Positions 36,612-48,895 of a stretch of 64,000 nt of DNA are shown here, piece after piece; positions within the stretch are counted from its first letter, which is position 1, and each line of letters begins with the position of its first letter. The translations under genes and the position numbers were made by a program. A model generated the notes under the pieces. The model ran no database searches. It was not told the DNA's origin and saw only the letters and a program-made list of their open reading frames with translations. Origin of the DNA: Heterostelium multicystogenum (lineage: Eukaryota > Evosea > Eumycetozoa > Acytosteliales > Acytosteliaceae); the NCBI GenBank assembly GCA_003667245.1, contig RCNN01000062.1:62001-126000 (forward strand), in the 5' to 3' direction.

Positions 36612-39325
36612 TTAAGTAGCTACAGATGACTCCAATTTCGGTTTGGTGTTTGGTGGATCGTCGAAATGGATATCATCTTGTGAAAGTGAGCGCTTTCTGC
36701 TGACAAAACTATTTATATCACATAGGTCAGAAGGTAGTACTGTTGCTAAAGGTTTAATTTCCATGGAAGATCTCCTGCTGTTTGAAAAGTATTGATTTAA
36801 AAGTGGAAGTGGTTCGAGTGGATTTGGTCCCAAATCAATGCCAGTCAGCAGAGACCCACTATTCTTACGGTCGGCTGTGAAAAGGAAACTGTTTTTACGA
36901 TCTTGATTGTACATTCCACTTATGCTGTTTTTACGTGGCTCTGTGAAGTAAGTAGAGTAAGGGTTGCTATTCTTACGTTCATCTGCCCAAGGCTCAAAGA
37001 ATTCGAAGGAACCAAGAACACTTTTACTTGGTTTGTCATCGTTGTCGATAATTGGTGTGATTGTGTATTCTGGCACCTTAATGTTGGGTGGTGGTTGGAT
37101 AAATGGAATAGATACATTCTCACTGTATTGTTCTGGTATAGGTTTGATTTGTATTGATGGCAAATTGCTGTATGGTGAAAGAAATTCCTTATGACTATTG
37201 CTGTGGCTACTGCTGTGATCATTGCTATCTTCATGTTGTGAATGTGATGCTGGTGTTTGTGTTGGTGGTGTAGATATTATCTTATTTTGTGGTGCGGCAA
37301 AGTTGGTCAATGGTACAACCACTGGAAGTACACTGGTTGGCGGAGAAGATGATTCCTTTTGTTGAAGTGGGAAAGCTCCTGCACCAACGTTGTTGTTAGG
37401 TGAAGAATCTACAGATTTTGGTGTGTTATCTGGTTTGCATTTTGGTGATGGTGTGAAGTTTGGAAGACTATTGTTTACAGGATTACTATTATTCATTGTG
37501 GTGGGTGCAATGCTTGTGACAATTGCAGAGCCACTCTGACTCATGTTGCTGCTGCTGGGTGAAGACTTTTTCTTTTGCTTTTTCTCTTTTTCCTGCTCTT
37601 TTTCTTTCTTAGAGGCAGACTCTTTCTTTGAAGAGATTTCTCCATTCTTTTTCTTTGGTGTGTCTATTGATGACTTTGGTGTGTTGGAAGCAGACGGAGT
37701 AGAGTCGAATGGCTCTGCAGGTGAAGATGTTGATGAAGTATTGGCTGATGAAGGCGGTAGATATTTAGAGGGTATATTGGGTGTGTATACAATGGAAAAC
37801 GGTGAGTGTGTTGATGGTGGTAAAGGTAGGTCTTGTGAAAGTATGGTAGCATTGGGGTGGTAGTGGAACAACGTCTTATAGAATTGTGAGACTATTTTCT
37901 GCATATGAGTTTTTACCATCATTTTCGTCGTCTGTTGAAGGTGATGGTGCCGATGCTTCGTCTATAAATGAGGGTGCTTCTACTTTGCTGTTTACGTGAC
38001 TTGGGTGAATGCGGTATACTGGTGGTTGAGGTGGGACTTGTTGGGGTGGTTGTTGTTGTTGCTGTTGGTGTTGTGCAGGTACTATTTGTTGAGGTGGTGG
38101 AGTAGATGCATAGGTAGCTGCAGAGTGAGACTGTAATGAAAATTGTGGTTGATGAGGAGGTTGTTGCGGATGCTGCGGTTGTTGCTGTCGCTGTGCTGTT
38201 AATGCCAACTGTGATGCTGGATGTTGCCAATATTGTAAACTCGCAGGATATGGATATGGTGTAATTGATGTTGTCTGTGGAGGAAGTGGATATGCAGCCA
38301 TACCAGCAGGAGGCTGTATTGAAGCAGCTGCCTGCTGCTGGTGATGAATAAAATATGGCATTTGAGCTTCCATCATTTCAGGTGGAATATTATGTATCTG
38401 TTGCATCTGGTGTGAAGCTGTTGCTCCTTGTTGATGTGTAGTAGGTATCATCTTTGGAACACCGGACCATTGAGGTGCTTGTTGAATCATTTCCATACGA
38501 ATACCACTACTATTGCTGGATCATGAGTACTATTAATAAAAATCTGTTGTTGAGGCAATGACAATTGATGTTGAAGTTGATGATAAGCTAACTGAGACTG
38601 ATTATACAAAGAAGAAGGATGGAGAATATCGCTGATACCGTTTGATGCTGTTGTTGCTTAGGTGTGAAATAGGCAGGGAATGTGAGCTATTGCTATTACT
38701 TCCGATGTTAGTATTATAATATGATTGATTAGGTTTCTTAAGAGCGGCTGAAGGCGCCGTCGGTGAAGTTGTAGTTGTTGTTGTATTAGTTGGTGGAGTG
38801 GATAAAGGTGAAGATGAAGTTGATCTAATATTCCCTGATTGCTGCTGCTGTTGCTGCTGCTGTGAAAGTCGCTGATTCGTAAACTAATAAATGAAGTATT
38901 AATAAAATGATAGTTAGTATTTGATAATTAGGCAACTGTTAGATTGATTTGATATATAGGGTCAATAACAATAGGTTTATTTGATTAAATTTCAAATTTA
39001 AAATTAGAAACAACATTTAACAAATCAATACCACTAAAAAAAAACAAAACAACAAACCAAACAACGCAACCACTTGTTGGAAAACACAACTTTCAGTAAA
39101 ATAGGTTTGTTGTTTGTTATTCAAACTAAAACATCTCGACAAGATATGAGATGAGCACATGATGGTTGAGGAGGTAGAAATTTGGGTGTGACAGTTAAAC
39201 TGAAGAGTAAGTAGCACCTATGCTTCACATCAACTTAGACAATTAATTAATTACCAACAAAACAAACACCAAAGATAACAACAAGCAATCATTCACAAAC
39301 TTACATTTGTAAAGTGAGATATCAT
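36612..39325 (-). CDS. Gln/Pro/Ser-rich protein with repeated RKNS phosphosite-like motifs
   Basis: Probable structure: a 21-base first exon at 39325-39305, a 421-nt intron, then one long exon from 38883 to the stop at 36612. It encodes a Gln-rich N-terminal half, a short conserved-looking stretch (VYRIHPSHVNSKVEAPSF, then IVSQFYKTLFHYHPNA), a Lys/Ser-rich middle, and a C-terminal region with four RKNS motifs at 10-20-residue spacing plus RRSS and RKRS. These fit basophilic kinase sites such as PKA and possible 14-3-3 sites. Frame breaks are needed near 38640-38680, 38510-38522 and 37910-37914 (TTTTT, one base extra) to join the blocks. No known domain; a transcriptional co-regulator is a guess from composition. 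The 5' exon is tentative. Confidence 0.6.
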
Positions 39326-42300
39326 TTTTTAAAATATGTGAAATAGTATTAGTTGTGAAGCAAGTAGCGATTAAAGGGGTTGGCTTGTGAGGGTAGTATG
39401 GAATTGATGAGACACCTTTCTAATCTCAGCTGAGTGGTAAGGTTGTTAGTCGACTATTTTTTGTTTGTCAGCGCTGAGCTACCCTTTGATAAAATAATAG
39501 CAGTCACACAATTAAATATTTGTTTGTCTTTTGATGGACTGATTAGGTTTGGCGTTGGTTGACGTCGTGTGGTGGAAGTGATGTAGAGGAATGTGTTGTG
39601 TTGTGACTGAATAAATATTATTGCTTTTCAAATATTTATTTAGGATGTTTTTTTGACCAATATGGTTGGTATTTTTATAAGTTAAATTTATACCATTACC
39701 ACTCGCCCTTCCGATACAACCACACCTACACAAAACGCAAAACAGGCAACCACCAACAACTTCTGCAGGTGGTCACATAACAACTTTACTAATAAGATGA
39801 ATTTGATCAATTTAAATTTGTCAATTCCTATTTCGCCTGTCTTTTGGTTGGTTGATTGATGATTTATGACACTGACCATAAACACTAGCTAACTTTAATC
39901 CAATGTTGATTGTTTGTGGTTGGATTGATAGTTTGTTTGTTGGATTTAGTTTTCAAACTTTAATGACTAATTAAAATGATTGACTATTATAATTGAACTA
40001 AGTATTTGTTTATGTATTGATTGGAGGAAGAACCAAACTTTCTATCATTCGTCGTCAAAAGAACAAAAAAAACACAGCACTCCAATTCAAACTTAAGGCA
40101 ACACCCTAACACAACCTGACATCTATTTCGTAGAGATAGCGATGTTTGATAAGTGTATTTGGTATTGTTTGGGCAGTGAGATTAAGTATGATTAGGATTT
40201 TGCTGGTTTACTTGTTGTCCTGCGATGGAGATATGTATTGTGTTGTGTCGTATTTTGTTGTCTGTGTGTCTGTATTTAATTTGAGATTGAAAGTATTTTC
40301 ATTATCCAAAAAATCATCATAATCAGGGAGGGACCAACAATTATTTTTAAATAAATTAAACTAAACGTTGTTTTGATTTTTTTAAATCCTAAAAGTACCA
40401 CGCAACAAGGGAGAAAAGGTTTAGCAAGTGAAATGGTGATTTTGTGATGTATCAACTGTACAGAAAGGTATTTTTTAACCAGTTTGTATTTAAAAGTTTT
40501 GAATGTTTTTTTTTTGATGATGATTTTTTGATTTTGTCTATTTTTAAAAATGGAGGTTGGATAAACATCATCACCCAGCAAACTAAGTTGATGTAATTTT
40601 ATTATTTGTTCATAGTTTAATAGATATTATAAATTGAATATTATTACTGGTTGACGAGTCGTGAAGGTTTAGTTCTTGCCCCGAATTGGATGTTTTCGTT
40701 GATTTTTCCATTGTATTAAAATGTACAAAATATGAATAACAAATTAAATATATTTCTTACTTTGTTTAGTATGATTTTGATACAACAAGAATAAATAAGT
40801 ATATATAACTCTTCTTTCCTTAACTTTATCTTTTTTCTTTTAGTTATTTGAATTATTTAAATTGTTTCAGAAATGATAAATAATTTTACTGGTCAGAAAC
40901 CAACAACAATTATATATTATATATAAACGATAATTATAATATTGTAGTGACTATTTTATTTGGTGATTGATTGGATATTCTATTGATCAGTAATAAAGTA
41001 AAAAATGATGAAAATACACAACAAAAGTAAGTAGTAATTATTGAATGATATAAATAGGTGAATAGTGATTATTTAGTAACTGGAATGGTAATTGGTGGAG
41101 AGATATGATGTATTATTGATTCCAACTGGAAATAAAGTGAAACAATATAACATATAAGACAACAACTCTATGTACAGTGCACTTTAAATCAAAAAATGAT
41201 TGATTGATTGATTAGAGATATGTTTGGGTTTAGTACAAATAGTTTCAGTGGGTATAGTCGATAATATAGGTGTTATATTGGTTTGGTTGTATTGGATTTA
41301 GTGGTGGTAGTGGTGTGTTAGTGTGTTGTTATGTTACTGTTGTCACACTGACCAAACGACATCGCACTGTCCTCCAGGCAGTCCGTAAGTCACACAGCAG
41401 TCAATTGTTGATTTTCATGTGATACTCTGCTATTAATGCTAGGTTGTTTAGTGGTAGACTAGTATTTGTCCCACAAGTGGATATATTATGCATTTAAACC
41501 ATTTATGTTAATTTCATTAAACCCAATGATTTTGATATATTTAGTGTTGTATGTATTGTTTTTGCTTGGATTGAATTCAGATGATATCATTACTGTTGGT
41601 GAGTGGGTAGGACTGACTGCGGATTACTTTCTTTTCACATTGATGAAGATTTAGAGTATATCATAAAATAGTATTGATTGTCATGATTTGATGTGATTTT
41701 TACTTTACTTTAAATACAAAATAAATTATATAACAATTTAATATGGTCCTATCCTATTTTTATAGTTTAATAATCATTATACATTGGTTTAAACTTGATG
41801 TGGCGGAGGTGATGTAGTGTTTGAGATAGTGCTGTGATTGTCACAGGGGAGATAAAATAAAGGGGGATATTCAATACAATACTTATTATTATATAATTGA
41901 TATTGGAATGATCGATGATTAAGAATATTCTATTTTATTGTTATTATTGTTCTATTATTATTAGAATTAAACTCCCGATTCTCTGATATAAATATCTCTA
42001 ATGTTTTAGTGAATTCTACGAATTCTTTTACATAGAAATTTAATATATGATACTCCAGTTTGCTATATTAAGATATTATTTATTAAACACGAATAAAATA
42101 GTAGGCATTGTTTTAATGTAATTGTTATCTTACTTTAAAAGTTACTCTCCTCTTATTTCAAAATTTATGAAAGTTACCAATTTGATTACATTAAAACAAA
42201 AGGATGAGTTTTATAAACTATTACTTTTATTTATTATTTATATACTATTGATTGATTTTATTAATATTATTATTAATTATTAATATTTTTGATTGGAAAG

Positions 42301-42703
42301 AAACTGTCTAACTGTAACTTATATAGAAATTTCATAATCCAAATCCTTAAATCCTGTCATTTATTTCAATGTATTTAAATTAAAATACAGTTGCTTTTTA
42401 CCTTAAAATACAATTTTTTAAATCACAAGTACAATCTTTATTATTTACAAATAATACATAAGGGTGGGTTTTTTTTAATTTATTATTTTGAAAAAAAAAC
42501 TAGAATATTATATGATAACTCATAGATTATTATTATTATTATTGTTGTTGTTTTTATTATTAGTATTATTTTAGCATATTACAACAACTAGAATAGAATA
42601 ACCTCAAACTCAAGTAGCACTACCATTTGTGGTAATTATTGTTGTTTTGTTTTTGAGATTTAATTTGAACATTCTGGACTCCTATAGGTTTGGTTGCCTC
42701 CTG
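39326..42703. other. Gene-poor interval
   Basis: No gene supported. AT-rich with some G/C-richer islands, for example 39360-39480 and 41341-41407; the latter reads on the minus strand as a short protein-like string (CVTYGLPGGQCDVVW, then V-stop). The single open frame at 41466-41654 is hydrophobic low-complexity and not convincing. It should include the promoter of the Gln-rich gene at its left end. Confidence 0.5.
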
Positions 42704-42922
42704 TCAGAATTCGGCATCGAAGGTGTGCTGGGGTATCGATGCTAACCAATGCATCCAATGTTAGTATTTATTGGATGCGAAATCGACTTTTTACTTGTAG
42801 ATATTTTCAAAGTTAATTATGATACCAACTCACCACCTCCACATCCAACAGGATTGTTCTTGCCCCTTGTTTTTGTTATTTGTAATGAATAAACACTGCT
42901 CGATAGTTTGATAGCATCGCTG
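42704..42922 (-). CDS. Candidate last two exons of a small gene
   Basis: Open segment 42922-42834 reads DAIKLSSSVYSLQITKTR then NNPVGCGG, ends at a strong GTGAGT donor, and joins in frame across a 92-nt intron (TACTAAC branch, GGTTAG acceptor) to 42741-42704, which reads ASIPQHTFDAEF and stops at TGA. Ser-rich then Cys/Gly-containing short proteins of this kind recall the small dictyostelid developmental proteins of the hssA type, but the similarity is only in general style. The first exon with the start codon was not identified; a frame at about 43075-42940 begins with ATG but its possible donors do not fit the phase. It may be a relic. Confidence 0.35.
42714..42778. other. Two perfect inverted repeats (hairpins)
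   Basis: GCATCGA at 42714-42720 pairs with TCGATGC at 42736-42742 (15-base loop), and GCATCCAAT at 42751-42759 pairs with ATTGGATGC at 42770-42778 (10-base loop). On the plus strand they are followed by a T5 run at 42788-42792, like a polymerase III terminator. On the minus strand the second hairpin displays the TACTAAC branch site of the candidate intron in its loop. G/C content is well above the flanks. Confidence 0.6.
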
Positions 42923-44351
42923 CTAAAATTGTCGGATGTTCATTTATATTATTTTCAAAACATAGGTTGGACATGGGTTACGGGGACAATGGGGTGGGTG
43001 GGGGTGATGCAAGTCAACAAGTGGGTCAAAGTAAGAATTAGAAATCGAAGGGTCAGTTAGTCTTTGGATTATCATTTTAAATTTTTAAACAACAACAACA
43101 ACAACAACATTACAACTTTACCACTTTTAAATAATTTTAATCCAATACTAAATACGGTGTTAGTTCCTCTGAGTAATAGTTTTCGTCAGCTCCAATGAAA
43201 AATTATAATTTTCAAACATCCATTTCAAAAAGGATAAATTTCAGTGTCATTCATTCAATTACTATTTTTCTACTTTTTATCTATATTTAGTATAAAGATT
43301 AAAAACATCTATTTTATATAAAAACATAGGCTAAATAAAGAATATTATATTTATCATCATCTTTAAATAAATAAATTTTTGTATTCAAATGAATACAAAA
43401 AATGATGTTGGATTGCACCAGGATAAAATGTAATAGACATTACTAATAAATTTTATTAATATCAAAAAGTATATTAATATTATTACATTGAAAAATAAGA
43501 AATAAATTGAATATGAATGAATATTTTTAATTTATTTAAAGTTAAATACATTGTTCCAAATGAAAATATTAGTAAAGATATTAATAATTTGGTAGACTTA
43601 GATATTCTCTTATTATGAAGAACAATATAATTTTTTGAGTTTTAAAAAAAAAACTATCCTAAATTTAATAAAAAATAAAAATGAAAATATAAATTGTGTG
43701 AGGGTGAGGTGTGGAGTGGAGGGTGTTTGGTCTCTCTCACGATCATTAATAGTAATAATAAAACACATGTTTATCAGAAGATATAGAAGTAGTTAGTTAG
43801 TGTTTATAATTATATAAAATCAAATCTCACTCCATTATCATATCACCAGTTAATGCATACTATTTATATACATTATTTTTAAACCAATTCTTACTTTACT
43901 TTCTATTATAACAACCTCCTACCTATCACCTGCCTGCCACTGCTTGCTTGCGGCGTCTACCGCTACTACCTAACTACTGTCAGCTGTATCTGGTTACAAT
44001 CCACTATCTACAATACAATCTCTTTGTTATGTTCCATTGTTTAGTTAGTTTAATTTAGTTGTTTAGTTTTAGAATCGAGACTAGAACTAAATTGTCTATT
44101 TGTTCATATTTATACTGAGTTAGTTGCAAGAATACTCTCTTGTCTTGTCACTTTGAACAGAAAGATATTAGATAGATCGATCGATAGGCTTGGTTTGGTT
44201 CTTGTACATGTTTATTTGAGCTGTCTGTTCGCTTCTCTTGAGTGTCTTAGGACTAAGATTAAGGTACAATCTGAAACAAGAGAGAGAGAGAGAGATCGAT
44301 AGAAAGTAGCTAGCGTTATACATCGTGAAGGAAGTGAAGTGAAGCGGTTTG
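42923..44351. other. Spacer upstream of the PNUTS-like gene
   Basis: No supported gene. A minus-strand stretch at about 43191-43132 reads protein-like (GADENYYSEELTPYLVLD, then stop) without a start. A purine/GT-rich patch at 43692-43745 and a (GA)n run at 44280-44294 lie within 650 bases upstream of the PNUTS-like start. Confidence 0.5.
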
Positions 44352-47300
44352 ATGATGGAGGACAGCTTCCATCCACTCTCATTGCCGGGAGACCTCACTG
44401 ATGGAATAGGAGTTGATTTGGTTGGTGACGATGTCGTTGGTGATGCACTGGCAATTGATTCGATCGACTCCAACAGCATCCTGTTTGAAGATATCACTGG
44501 CAACAACTCCCTCATGAATGCGAATTCAATATACCCATTTGGCATCGATGACTCTTCCACAGTTTCTGCTGCACAGATAAGCCAACATACTTATCATCAC
44601 GATCACAGTCATGATCACCCCCTCAATCATCACACTGACCATCAAGAACATCTCAATCAGGATCAAGACGATCAATCATACAGTACAAAGTCCACAGATG
44701 TTGAATCAGAGCATCCACAAGAACAGAATTTAGATCTGCAGCAACAACAACAACAGTCTCCTCAGTCACAACAGTATCAAACTATATTATCTTCTCCGCA
44801 GAGTAATAGCAACAATAGTATTCATTTAATTTCATCTCCACCTCCTCAGGACAATCAGCAGCATCAGACCTCACAAATATTCGACATTAATAGCAGTTCA
44901 AACTTTATACAACAGCAGCCAGTAAATGTGCACCGGCAACAACTACTGCAAAATCAAATACACCAACATCAACAGCAACTGCATCAGAACTACCAAGTAT
45001 CCAATAATGACAACAATAATAATAATATCATACAAGCAAACAGCATCAATAATAATAGTAGTAGTATGGTGAAACATAATGACAATAGTAGCAGTAATAT
45101 GAGCAGTACAATAGCTAGTAATACATTCATGAAGATAGTTGATCAAATACCGTTTCAATTCAATCATGACTCGTCACTGAGTATCCAGCAGCTTAGCCAA
45201 TATATATTATCGAAGTTTGAGAATATCAGTGTCGAATACCACCAATATCTCCTGCAAAACACCGATCTGCTGATACGCTTAACCACCAACAGACTACACT
45301 CCGAGCTGAATATGCTCAATTCAACGCTAGACCAACTCTACATGAGATACCAACAACAACAGCAACAGAGCCCAAATTCACCCATTAACATCGCTATCAC
45401 CGACCAATACAAATCTATACAAATCAAATATGTCTGTCTATATAATATCTTTCAAAAATCAGTATCTCAATCTATCAACTACAACAGTGCAACCGATAGC
45501 AACACTACCAACAACATCAGCACATCTGGCACTTTGGCTTATCAACAGCAACAACATCAGTATCAGCAACAACAACAACAGCAACAACAACAACAACAAC
45601 AGCAGCATGGAAATACCAATAGCAATGGCCAGCATCCACCACAAAATAGTTTATTACAACAACTCCAACATCATATCAAAACTGTAGAGTCACCAATTCC
45701 TCTGTCATCAAGCACGGATGAAATTATTAATGGCAAAAGTAATATCGATCATACATCCATGCAAACTCAATCAGCAGCTACACCAACTTCTGATGCATCT
45801 ATATCATCTTTATCACCTGATTCAAAATCAACTAAAGCTGACGAAACTACACCTACAACACCATCAACATCATCAACATCAACACCAGAAAAGAAACCAT
45901 CGGCCACAACCAAGAAAAAGGAAAAGGAGAATACAGACAAAAAGATTAAAGATAAAGAACCTGAAAAAGAGAAACCAGTAGCCAAATCAAAGCTGAAAGA
46001 AAAGGCCAAGGAAAAAGAGCTAAACAAAGAAAAAGAGAAAGAGAAAGAGAAAGATAAAGATAGACCTAAACCACCAGTAAAACCTGCACACACATCTCCA
46101 CCTGCACCTGAAGTTAAAGAAGAAGACAAGCCAACACTAGAGCAATATCTGTTTATTCATCCGATTAAGAAGAAGGAGACAACTACCACCACAACAACAT
46201 CACCAACAGCAACTGGAAAGAAACCTATCACTTGGAAAGATGAGAAAGGTGGACTGTCGGTGGTTGATAGAGTGCCTCTTTTCCTTCAAGAATTTGAAGC
46301 ATGCAAGACATGGGCATCACTGAGGGAGTACCTACAGGTCCTAGACGGAAAAATCAGTAATAGCTGTAAGAAGCGTTTTCTTGAAGAAGGTGGAATCAAT
46401 CAGCTACACACTTGTCTCAAGTATGCCAACGAAACCATCACTATCCCACGTGATATTATATTCATCATGAAGGTATGCATCATACTATATAAATAATAAG
46501 ACCTATACTCATTTGCTATTAAAGGCTCTGATAGGACTTCCAGCAACATTAGAACATTTACAGGCAGGTGGTACTATTGGAAAGACAGTTCGTGGATTCA
46601 AAAAGCATTCAAATGAAAAGGTCAGAGAGTTGGCAACGGAATTAGAGCGAATTTGGCTGAATCTTCTGAAGAAAGATGCATCAAAAGCATCGACAAGCAG
46701 TGATGAGGATACAAAGAAGAGAAATAGAGATGCTCCCGACAAAGAAAAGGGTAAGTGGAATAAATAGGAGAAAAAACAAATATTCTGTTCGGCTAACCAT
46801 TTGATATATCAAGTATTAAAAAAGACAAAGAGTGATGCAATTACTTTGCCAGTTGCAAAACCAAAGGCAAACTCAAGTCCTTCAACTTCAAGCTCAAAGG
46901 TCAACTTAAAGGACTACGAAGACATGTTTATGAACAAGGTGAAAGCAACAGCCAAACCAGCTGCAGCAACACCATCACCACCTACTCCCACCACCTCCAA
47001 AAAGAAACCAGCTGCAGCACTGCTAAAAGTAGAAAGCATTCGTAAACCAGCTGCAGCTTTGTCTACTACTACAACTAAGCCATCCGAAAAGACTATCTCT
47101 ATCAACTCGAACAGCGACAGTTCAGTATCCGTGTTGGACATGAACTATGGCCTTGACACAACGTCAAAAGCTATCAGCGCATGGGACGAGCTACCACCTG
47201 AAAACGACATGGAGTTCATCCCAGATCCCAACCGTAGAAAGTCTTCGAAGGGACGTGTAAGTGTGCGGTGGGCACCCGATGACAAGCTACTGCAGATCAA

Positions 47301-48324
47301 GGAGTTCACAACCGAGTTACCGGAGGAGGGCTATCACGGAAAAGATTTCGAAAAAGCTAGAGCAGCTGAACATGAACGTGAGAAGCTCTTCAATCGCAAG
47401 ATGAAAACCACTGTTGAGTGGCGTACGCCAGAGATGATTGATGAAGACCAACTTCAACCCTATAGACCCGGTGATGAGTCCACTGAAAAGACAGCACAGG
47501 CAGAGCGCGAGAACTACACATTAGTCGAAGTATATATTGACTCTAACATTCCAGACACTCCAAAGGAACCTGACACCATCGAAGAATATGATGAGTCCAA
47601 AGTACCTGACTACACTTTCAACACACCTCCACTTCCCAACAATGATTTTGGCGAACAATCAGGAAATTTACAGAACCAACAACAAAACCTAATGAATAAT
47701 GGATTTGATTCATCGATTTTGGACGATATTTTAGCTGTAACTCCAAATAGTAATACAACCACACCCATATCTACTAATAGCAATAGCTCCCAAACAAGCA
47801 ATGATCCATCTCAACAGCAATATCCAAATCAAAATCAATACACTGCCAACGGAATGACTGGTAATCAACAATTTAATAGCAACAATATGAACTTTAACCA
47901 AATGAATTACAATAACCAAAATAATCAGAACTTTAACAACATGAACTACAACAACTTTAATAACTTTAGCAACAATAATCAAATGAATTATAACAACCAA
48001 AATTATAACAACATGAATTTCAATAACAATCAAAACTATAATATGAATTTCAACAACAACCAAAACTATAATAACTTTAACAACAATAACTATAATAATT
48101 TCAACAACAATAACTATGGTGGATTTAATAACTTTAACAACAATAACAACTTTAATAATCAGATGAATTTTAATAATAGCAACTTTAATAACCAAATGAA
48201 TTTTAATAATAATATGAATCAGTTTAATAATAACAATAATAATATGAACTTCAATAACACCAATAATAACAATAATTTCAATCAAAATAGATATAATCAT
48301 GCTGGTAATCAAACTCATTCCTGA
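44352..48324 (+). CDS. PNUTS-like PP1 regulatory subunit with TFIIS N-terminal domain
   Basis: Exons 44352-46472, 46525-46750 and 46814-48324, introns 52 and 63 nt; 1285 residues. The N-terminal 640 residues are low complexity (His/Asp, long Gln and Asn tracts, Lys/Glu tract). A TFIIS N-terminal/LW-type helical bundle spans about 655-760 (WASLREYLQVLDG..., ending ATELERIWLNLLKK). At about 930 lies GRVSVRWAPDDKLLQIKEF, which matches the PP1-binding RVxF-type motif and following W-x-P-x-x-x-L-x-x-I pattern of PNUTS (PPP1R10). The end is an Asn/Phe/Met-rich tail. In animals and yeast-like systems such proteins bring PP1 to RNA polymerase II at termination. The order of domains fits PNUTS, without the zinc finger. 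Nuclear location is inferred. The frame is intact. Confidence 0.8.
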
Positions 48325-48895
48325 AATACAATATTTGTTGGCATACAAATTAACATCAATTAATAAATTTAAATATATATATTTAATAAGTATATATATA
48401 AACAATTAGATAAATATAATTTCATTCCCTTTTTAAATAATATTGCTATCAACCTAGTATTGATCTCGAAGATGATATTTTGATTGTAATAAATACTTTT
48501 CATTGATTTTTGGATGAGCTAAAACTTTATATGGTCCAACTTCATTTTTTAGCTGAATTCCTTTGGAAAAAGAAGGTTAATACCTGAAACACCTAAATAA
48601 TATGAATCAACAAAAATTATCTACCAGGACATCATTTATACTTAGTAGAGCCTGGTGCCACTCTCCTACAATCTCCTAAGTCACACGCTGGATAAGGGTT
48701 TCGTTGCCGAAGTTGCCAAACCAAAGAAGATTTTGTTATATTAAATTTTATTCGATTTTTATTTTTAATGGCAAATTGGTTTACAAAATTGGATTATTAG
48801 TATGGAAACAAAAACACAATTATCTTTCTTTTCCTTGTAATTTGTTTAATTTGTTGTCAGGTTATTATTATTATGAAATATTATTATTGGTTTAA
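48325..48895. other. Spacer with coding-like remnant on the minus strand
   Basis: Between 48730 and 48454 the minus strand gives protein-like pieces in two overlapping frames (RQRNPYPACDLGDCRRVAPG; GEWHQALLSINDVLVDNF) and then GPYKVLAHPKINEKYLLQS, ending KYHLRDQY-stop at 48454. No start codon, splice pattern or family is evident. It could be a decayed gene or the end exons of one I could not assemble. Confidence 0.35.

Noticed and set aside
39425..39485. tRNA-like string (CTGAGTGGTAAGG followed by a possible stem)
   Set aside because: No acceptor stem, no T-loop GTTCGA, and no consistent cloverleaf on either strand.
41466..41654. 62-residue hydrophobic frame on the plus strand
   Set aside because: AT-driven Leu/Ile/Phe composition, no supporting signals.
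45430..45687. Overlapping frames inside the Gln/Asn tracts of the PNUTS-like gene
   Set aside because: Out-of-frame readings of CAA/AAT repeats.
47731..48405. 224-residue Ile/Val-rich minus-strand frame
   Set aside because: Antisense of the Asn-rich tail of the PNUTS-like protein; low complexity.
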